Below are positions 58,751-64,000 of a DNA stretch of 64,000 nucleotides, one piece after another. Where the stretch lies: the NCBI GenBank assembly GCA_964627035.1, contig CAZVKN010000003.1:62001-126000 (forward strand). Direction: 5' to 3'. The position numbers were made by a program, and so were the translations under genes. Each line of letters begins with the position of its first letter. Position 1 is the stretch's first letter. The notes under the pieces were generated by a model, which was given only the letters and a program-made list of their open reading frames with translations, had not been told where the DNA came from and made no database searches. The stretch comes from CAZVKN01 sp964627035. Its GTDB lineage: Bacteria; Electryoneota; AABM5-125-24; Hatepunaeales; Hatepunaeaceae.

Positions 58751-59020
58751 TTTGGGGGGGGAGTGATGGGGATCACAATCTAAGGGTTATTCTGAAATAG
58801 GTGAGCGATCTGTTATTAAGTTCAGAGTTCATGCTTCAGAATCTGTCCAATGATACATACACCACTGTCAGGTCGCAGTATCTGACAGTTATTAAATTGT
58901 TTTCACGTAAGTTATAGTATCAACCGCGGTAGGCTGACACCTGAGTTTAATTGTTGTCACAACCACGATGTCGGGCTCTAGACAAGCCCGACGACAAGCC
59001 AATAATTGTTGAAATCGGAA
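58751..59020. repeat. Paired-palindrome unit 5 and a GTAG-family element
   Basis: Contains a gttcagagttcatgcttcag word (about 58818-58838) and ACTGTCAG...CTGACAGT (58864-58889). After 27 bases comes GTATCAACC...GGCTGACAC (58917-58940), 77 bases in all. A variant cloverleaf TTGTTGTC...GACGACAAG follows (58951-58997). A G8 run lies near 58754. No gene is seen. Confidence 0.78.
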
Positions 59021-60286
59021 TTATTTGGAAAATAGTTCGATTGGATACAAAACCAATTCAGGAACGTATGTAATGATAAGTAAAATTATAAGTTGAATTA
59101 TAAGAAATGGGAGTGTTGCTCGGTAGAGCTTCAGGATCGGTTGCCGGAAGCGGTGACTTGCGATAAACAGATTCAATCCGACAGGAGGTGTGCTGTAGCC
59201 GATTTCGAGATTGACAAGAAAGATGATTCCAAAGTGAATCGGGTGAACATCGTACGCTATCGCCATCGGCAGCACCAACGGTACAATAACCATTAAAGCA
59301 GAGAAAATGTCCATCAGACAACCGACTATCAGCAGAAATATGTTCACGGATATAAGGAACATGACACGTGATGAGATCACCGACTTCACCCACTCAAGAA
59401 TGATCATCGGTATCTCAGCATAGATCAGGTAGTTGATAAGTGCCAACGCTGATCCGAGAATGAGCAGAATAGCACCGATCATGATTGCACTCTCACTTAG
59501 CACTCTCGGTAGGTCACGAATCGGATGGATGTCCCGGATGATAAAGCATTCCACAATCAACAGGTATCCCGCCGACACAGCCGCTGCTTCTGTAGCAGTG
59601 AAGACACCACCATAAATCCCACCTATGACAACTATCGGCAGTGCCAACTCCCACGCTGCATCCCGCAAAGCAGGCAAAAACGGCTCATAAGAAATCTTAA
59701 CCTTTTCGTGTGTACGGTTCATCAACACAGCATAAAGAGAAACTCCTGACACCAGCAGAATCCCGGGGACCAGCCCTCCGATGAACATCTTATTGATTGA
59801 TACTTCGGCTACAACCCCGTAAATGATGATAGGCAAACTTGGCGGGAAAAGAAGTCCGATACTCCCTGAAGAGGTCAGCAAACCAAGTGAAAATCGCTCC
59901 TTATAACCCGATTTCAACAGAGTCGGAAACAGCAATCCACCCAGTGCAACAATAGTAATCCCGGACGCTCCGGTAAACGCCGTAAATATTGCCATCGTAA
60001 CCAGTGTCAGGACAGCCAAACCACCCGGTATCTTCCCAAACCCGGATTGTGTTAGTCTTATGATCCTTTCAGAAGCTTTACTTTCGGCGAGCAAATATCC
60101 TGCAACGGTAAACAGTGGAATGGCAGTCAGGGTGTGGTTGGAGGCGAGTCGCATCAGCTCGCTGAAATATATAGCCGGATCGAGACCTTCGGATATGTAC
60201 CCGCTGATCCCTAATAGAGACAGAATTAGAAATAGAGGCAGACCCGCGAACGCCAGCAGCAAAATTATAACGAATCCAAAGCTCAT
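59021..60286 (-). CDS. TRAP transporter large permease (DctM family)
   Basis: This 421-residue protein has about 12 hydrophobic segments. GLPLFLILSLLGISGY comes first, then LTAIPLFTVAGYLLAESKAS near 52, TAFTGASGITIVALGGLLFPTLLKSGY near 108 (split), and GSIGLLFPPSLPIIIYG near 141, the conserved pore region. DctM carries the sodium-driven transport path for carboxylates and similar solutes. The usual small membrane subunit (DctQ) and periplasmic binding protein (DctP) are not in the window, so it may work with distant partners. It follows a GlcD-type oxidase by 12 bases, suggesting an organic-acid substrate such as glycolate or lactate (inference). Confidence 0.92.
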   Translation of the reverse strand: MSFGFVIILLLAFAGLPLFLILSLLGISGYISEGLDPAIYFSELMRLASNHTLTAIPLFTVAGYLLAESKASERIIRLTQSGFGKIPGGLAVLTLVTMAIFTAFTGASGITIVALGGLLFPTLLKSGYKERFSLGLLTSSGSIGLLFPPSLPIIIYGVVAEVSINKMFIGGLVPGILLVSGVSLYAVLMNRTHEKVKISYEPFLPALRDAAWELALPIVVIGGIYGGVFTATEAAAVSAGYLLIVECFIIRDIHPIRDLPRVLSESAIMIGAILLILGSALALINYLIYAEIPMIILEWVKSVISSRVMFLISVNIFLLIVGCLMDIFSALMVIVPLVLPMAIAYDVHPIHFGIIFLVNLEIGYSTPPVGLNLFIASHRFRQPILKLYRATLPFLIIQLIILLIITYVPELVLYPIELFSK

Positions 60287-60298
60287 GTAATTTGATAC

Positions 60299-61675
60299 TC
60301 AGTCTTCATTAAATATCTTGCCGGGATTGAACAGTCTGTGTGGATCGAGATGACTTTTTAATTTTACTGTTGCAGAAATTGTTTCTGGAGATAGCTGCCA
60401 AGGGAGAAACTGTTTCTTTGCGATCCCGATTCCATGTTCACCTGTAATCGTCCCACCCAGTGATATTGCTGCTTTGAAGATGTCATGTGATGCTGATTTG
60501 GAACTATTTTGTGATACTTCACTATCCGAATCGTACATCACCACTACATGCAGATTCCCATCTCCCACATGACCGTAAACAGCGATTGGCAGATTATATT
60601 TCCCGCTGACTTCGGTGATTTGAGCTGATAGATCACTCAGTTTTCCGCGTGGAACGGCGATATCTTCATGAATCTTACCTGTTGCGGCTCGAATCAGGCT
60701 TGGAGATATAGCCCGACGCAGTTTCCACAATTTATCTCTTTCATCTTCACCGGAAGCAACCGTTACGTTCTCAGTGCTGTCATACAGAAATCGCTTGACT
60801 TCCCTCAACTGATAATCAATCTCAGCTTGAGCTCCGTCCAATTCAAGTAGTAGTAGAGCATCTGTATCATGAGGATTGTCCAATTTGCTGAATTCACTGA
60901 CAGCCTTCAGTGCTTCTCGATCAATGTACTCCATAACAGCAGGAACCAATCCGGCTTGAATTATTTCACCCACTGTTTTGAACAATCTGTCTCGCTCATG
61001 AAAGTAAGCAGCAAGCGTAACAGTTGTCTGCGGTTTGTAAATTAGTCTGAGTGCAGCTTTGGTCACAATTCCAAGCGTTCCTTCCGAACCGACGAGTAAA
61101 GATGTCAAGTCTGGGACACTATTCATCTCGTCAAAAATACCTGTCTTGCACAGCTTACCTGAAGAATCAATATATTCCAGCCCAAGCACATAGTGTCCGG
61201 TCACGCCATACTTGAAGCAGCGCAGCCCTCCTGCATTCTCAGCTATATTACCACCGATTGTTGATATAGTGTGGCTCGATGGATCCGGTGGATAGAACAG
61301 CCCATATTTGCCGACTTCATACTGCAACTCCGCCGTAACAACTCCCGGCTGAACGACTGCTACTTTATTGTTCGCATCAATATTTTCTATTTCGTGCATA
61401 CGTTCTAACGACAGTACAATTCCATCATTCTCAGGAACACTGCCACCGGATAAACCGGATCCCGCACCTCGAGCAGTTATTGGAATTCCGTTCTCGCACG
61501 CAAATAACACTGTCTGTATCACATCATCTTCTGTCTCAGCTATCACAACAAGAGAGGGTAGCTCGCGAAGTGGAGTTGCATCGAAGCTATACAGTAACAG
61601 ATCTTCCGGACTTTTAAATAGCTTCTGCTTACCAATCTTCCCATTAAGTTTCCTCTGAGGGTCAATCAGCAGCAT
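60299..61675 (-). CDS. FAD-linked oxidase, GlcD / D-lactate dehydrogenase family
   Basis: This 458-residue protein has an FAD_binding_4 domain at about 30-225 with ITARGAGSGLSGGSVPENDGIV (split) near 78, PPDPSS near 124, TIGGNIAENAGG near 135 and GSEGTLGIVTKA near 189. An FAD-oxidase C domain at about 230-455 has YGHVGDGNLHV near 361, GTITGEHGIGIAKK near 400 and the PHRLFNPGKI ending. It oxidises a 2-hydroxy acid such as glycolate or D-lactate. There is no Fe-S GlpC/GlcF partner next to it. It shares an operon with the TRAP permease and the preceding deacetylase (stop and start are adjacent). Confidence 0.92.
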   Translation of the reverse strand: MLLIDPQRKLNGKIGKQKLFKSPEDLLLYSFDATPLRELPSLVVIAETEDDVIQTVLFACENGIPITARGAGSGLSGGSVPENDGIVLSLERMHEIENIDANNKVAVVQPGVVTAELQYEVGKYGLFYPPDPSSHTISTIGGNIAENAGGLRCFKYGVTGHYVLGLEYIDSSGKLCKTGIFDEMNSVPDLTSLLVGSEGTLGIVTKAALRLIYKPQTTVTLAAYFHERDRLFKTVGEIIQAGLVPAVMEYIDREALKAVSEFSKLDNPHDTDALLLLELDGAQAEIDYQLREVKRFLYDSTENVTVASGEDERDKLWKLRRAISPSLIRAATGKIHEDIAVPRGKLSDLSAQITEVSGKYNLPIAVYGHVGDGNLHVVVMYDSDSEVSQNSSKSASHDIFKAAISLGGTITGEHGIGIAKKQFLPWQLSPETISATVKLKSHLDPHRLFNPGKIFNED

Positions 61676-62722
61676 CTAATCATAACCCTTGGCTGTATCA
61701 TTACTCCTTTTCGTGTTTGCTTCTTCAGCCTGTTCTTTGGCTAATTTCTCCTCTTCAAGCATCTGATCCCATATATCGTTGATAAACTGATGCTCGGACG
61801 GGGCTGGAGGAACATCAACTCCCTGTTCCAGCAATAGTCTGAAGAAAAATGAGTACCCATCAGGTGTGTGAGCTTTCGGCATAGAGTATGCTTTATCCTT
61901 GAGTGCTCTTTTCAGGTTGATAAACTCGTAGCCGCGCCGTTTCATCATATTGATCAGCTTTTGCAGATTGAAAGCGTTAAGCTTGTTGGAGTGAATTAAA
62001 AGAATTTGTGGTGCTTCATACCCGGTAGCCATCACTGCAATATCTTCCCAGTACGCAAACATTGTGTCCATGTATGCTACATAAGCATTAACGATCCGTC
62101 TCATACCGAGCTGATCGTCTTTCTTCAAAGCCCGTTCATAAACCGCTGCATACTTCCACTCAGCATTGCTATGCGTCACGGGAGCTGTGGTGTACCCACT
62201 ATACTTCAAAAATCTATCAAATTGCCGTTCATAAGCCGGAGTGGGACCGTGATTGAGGAATGGGTGACGAAAATATCGGAGCTGCATTCCCCCCTCTTCC
62301 ATCAGCCTGCGGGTTACCACTTCACCTTTAAGGATGTCCTCTTGTACCAATTCAAGAGGATTGTCGTTCGGATTGATATGCGAGTAGGTGTGATTGCCGA
62401 GTTCAATTCCGGCTTCAACCCATTTCTTCAATAACTTCTCATACGGGAATGAATTACCCCGCCAATGCAGTTTGTATTCATTCACAAATCCAACCGCAGG
62501 TATTTCGTTTCTGATAAGGACTTCGATTATTCCGGCAGTAATCTGCTGCATCTCTTTCAGATTTCCTGATGCAGCCGGAAGATCATCAATTGTAACTACA
62601 ACAGTTCTCTTTGGTGTGTCAGAGTCACTGAAAATGTTAAATTTGAACCCGAACATCCACACCAGCATAACAATGATGATGCTCCAGATGAACAGTAGGA
62701 ATAGTTTTTGAATGTTGTTCAT
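61676..62722 (-). CDS. Membrane-anchored polysaccharide deacetylase (carbohydrate esterase 4)
   Basis: It has 348 residues, with a transmembrane anchor at 6-27. The NodB domain has VTIDDLPAA near residue 44 (motif 1 with catalytic Asp-Asp), GIELGNHTYSH near 108-118 (metal His residues), FRHPFLNHGP near 151, and LLIHSNKLN near 240. It removes acetyl groups from glycans such as chitin-like or peptidoglycan polymers outside the inner membrane. The C-terminal tail (about 315-348) is a charged helix. Its stop is next to the GlcD start. Confidence 0.9.
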   Translation of the reverse strand: MNNIQKLFLLFIWSIIIVMLVWMFGFKFNIFSDSDTPKRTVVVTIDDLPAASGNLKEMQQITAGIIEVLIRNEIPAVGFVNEYKLHWRGNSFPYEKLLKKWVEAGIELGNHTYSHINPNDNPLELVQEDILKGEVVTRRLMEEGGMQLRYFRHPFLNHGPTPAYERQFDRFLKYSGYTTAPVTHSNAEWKYAAVYERALKKDDQLGMRRIVNAYVAYMDTMFAYWEDIAVMATGYEAPQILLIHSNKLNAFNLQKLINMMKRRGYEFINLKRALKDKAYSMPKAHTPDGYSFFFRLLLEQGVDVPPAPSEHQFINDIWDQMLEEEKLAKEQAEEANTKRSNDTAKGYD

Positions 62723-63013
62723 GGGAATGGGAAGTTGTCAAGTTAGCAAGTTTACAAGTAAGAAAGTGAGCAAGAAAGCAGGGAAGAAAGTTATTGTCGT
62801 CATCGCGTAGTGCCGTAGTCGGGTTTGAGACAACCACGACTACTACTTACTTGCACAAATTAGCTTAATTATTTTCTATCCATTTGTCATCCCGGGCTTG
62901 ACCCGGGATCCAGTATTAACATATACTTACTGGATTCCTATTTCGCGGGAACGCAACCTAACAATCCGATAAACTTTCTTACTTGCAAACTTGTCAACTT
63001 TCTAACTTGACAA
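62723..63013. repeat. Nested repeats between envelope genes
   Basis: gaagttgtcaagttagcaag-type words (62733-62795) reappear inverted at 62968-63012. Between them lie a half-size GTAG element, GTAGTCG...CGACTAC (62815-62843, one hairpin only), GTCATCCCGGG...CCCGGGATCCAG (62887-62912) and a tactggattccta...gcgggaacgc fragment. No gene is seen. Confidence 0.75.
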
Positions 63014-64000
63014 CTACTTAACACAGACCAATTTAATAGTTCTCAAACGGTTATTAGACTCCAGTATAGCAAAATAGAGACCGGAAGGCAAGACTTCAGA
63101 ATCGAATGTAGCACTGTGCTCGCCTGCAGGTTGTAACCCTTGATGCAGTAAAGCTATCTCGCGACCTGACAGGTTATACAGTTGAAGGGATATATTGGAT
63201 TGGATGTCAAGGCTGTATTTGATGGTGGTGGTTGAGTTAAAGGGATTGGGAGAGACTGAAATAATACTGAAGGAGTTCGGTTTAGGGCTAACATTGGACA
63301 TGTTTGCTATACTTAGCTCATCCGCTCGATATGTGCCGTCGCCTTGAATCCAGGTCATTGAAGCAGCTACTTGTTCGCTGCCATCCCAATGTCTGAATGA
63401 TAACTCCTGACCGTTAACCGCACCATTTACGTTTTCTGTGAAAGTATCATCACCCCAGACAGTAACACCTAACATGGCTGCACCGTCGCACACAGCAGCT
63501 CCAACCAGACAATTATCAGAGGTGAACACACCAATCTCACCGGATAGAGGTGCATCCTTGATTATTATGCTCATATTATTATCTGATAGGATCGTTGATT
63601 TAAAATGACTTAGCTCTAAACTTGGTTCACTTTTTTTATCATCAATCCCCGGAGGTCGGTTTATGTCATAATTCCATCCGGCAACTCCCTCAGATTCCAG
63701 TTTGATCTTGTAGCCTTTGTTGCGACGCAGATCCTCCATGTTGTTGAATTCCAGTTCCGGATAGTAAAATCCACCCTGATCGTCCTTGGCGAGTATCAAT
63801 CCTAACTCGGAGATGAAGCGAAACGCCTGCGGGGCATCCTGAGCTTCGGATGGAAAGTAAGCTGCTATTGACCACCCCTCCGGTAACCTCATCCGGCGGA
63901 AATCCTCCACCTCATGCCCCTCCACAACAAGCGTGTCTTCACGATGAAGTTTGATCTTGTACCCCTGGCTGACCTCAAAATCGGGAAGGTTGTTGAACAT
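63014..64000 (-). CDS. C-terminal part of a T9SS-secreted protein with repeated GYKIKL modules (partial)
   Basis: The gene runs off the right edge; the ATG at the edge is probably internal. The 328 visible residues hold two modules of the kind FNN(L/M)xxxx...GYKIKL with LPEGWSIAAYFPS between them (about 1-110), followed by an LVGAAVCDGAAMLGVTVWG-like domain at 140-235. A type A sorting domain (ISVSPNPFNSTTTIKYS, ending RTIKLVCVK) completes it. Related modules occur in secreted proteins of FCB candidate phyla, generally next to Ig or cohesin-like domains. It is exported to the surface; role unknown. Confidence 0.82.
   Translation of the reverse strand: MFNNLPDFEVSQGYKIKLHREDTLVVEGHEVEDFRRMRLPEGWSIAAYFPSEAQDAPQAFRFISELGLILAKDDQGGFYYPELEFNNMEDLRRNKGYKIKLESEGVAGWNYDINRPPGIDDKKSEPSLELSHFKSTILSDNNMSIIIKDAPLSGEIGVFTSDNCLVGAAVCDGAAMLGVTVWGDDTFTENVNGAVNGQELSFRHWDGSEQVAASMTWIQGDGTYRADELSIANMSNVSPKPNSFSIISVSPNPFNSTTTIKYSLDIQSNISLQLYNLSGREIALLHQGLQPAGEHSATFDSEVLPSGLYFAILESNNRLRTIKLVCVK

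Overview
The window reads as a 64 kb piece of a draft genome from a Gram-negative bacterium, most likely an uncultured lineage of the FCB superphylum (Bacteroidetes/Chlorobi/Fibrobacteres and related candidate phyla). Four secreted proteins end in a type IX secretion (T9SS) type A sorting domain, mostly with the NPNPFNP-type signature. Two adjacent genes encode PorV/PorQ-like outer-membrane barrels. An lpxB gene implies lipid A, and there are many lobed lipoproteins. Two runs of N (2428-2527 and 35745-35754) show it is a scaffold. I cannot name the species from sequence alone.

Layout. 1-3.0 kb: end of a helicase/exonuclease gene, tRNA-Ser with its promoter and terminator, a VOC protein, a TPR protein, then a repeat-rich gapped stretch. 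3.0-11.2 kb: superoxide dismutase, NadA, and a complete SUF iron-sulphur operon (sufC-sufB-small membrane protein-sufD-Rieske protein-sufS-sufU) followed by tRNA-Pro. NadA is itself an Fe-S enzyme, so this part has an Fe-S/oxidative-stress theme. 11.2-19.8 kb: a YgiQ-type radical SAM protein, a barrel protein, dCMP deaminase, a methyltransferase-lpxB pair, and a 967-residue exported protein of GGDD-Y repeats plus HEAT repeats. 19.8-21.9 kb: a small AT-rich accessory islet (52-residue basic protein, zinc-finger/PH-like protein, PD-(D/E)XK nuclease-like protein). 21.9-31.5 kb: glutaredoxin, prenyl synthase-HPr, a giant C25 (gingipain-family) protein, and an LVIVD propeller protein. 31.5-35.6 kb: one tightly overlapping minus-strand operon (split transketolase, OppD-like ATPase, MNT, HEPN, UbiE). 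35.9-44.0 kb: truA, ecfT, three sibling lipoproteins, a divergent PdxJ, a YibQ-like deacetylase, two repeat-derived lipoproteins, and a dehydrogenase. 44.3-51.6 kb: a T9SS-linked envelope cluster, a LysM lytic transglycosylase, and HU. 51.8-57.1 kb: GlmU-like protein, MauE/thioredoxin protein, ispD-ispF, and a PP2C phosphatase. 57.3-64 kb: a SUMF1 protein, a small T9SS protein, a TRAP permease, a GlcD oxidase, a polysaccharide deacetylase, and a truncated T9SS protein.

The most unusual feature is between and partly inside the genes. At least eight families of dispersed palindromic repeats occupy almost every longer intergenic gap. They include a 76-77 bp paired-palindrome unit built on CTGTCA/TGACAG arms around a CGCCG core, and a cloverleaf-like element bounded by GTAG and CTAC whose stem sequences vary while the structure is kept. 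In two adjacent lipoprotein genes (41583-42901) these repeats are read through in frame and supply the whole signal peptide. In a PorV-like barrel gene another repeat supplies an internal segment. Where promoters can be read they fit a sigma-70 pattern with a 17-base spacer (TTGACA-like, then TATAAT or TATATT), and they repeatedly settle which start codon is real.
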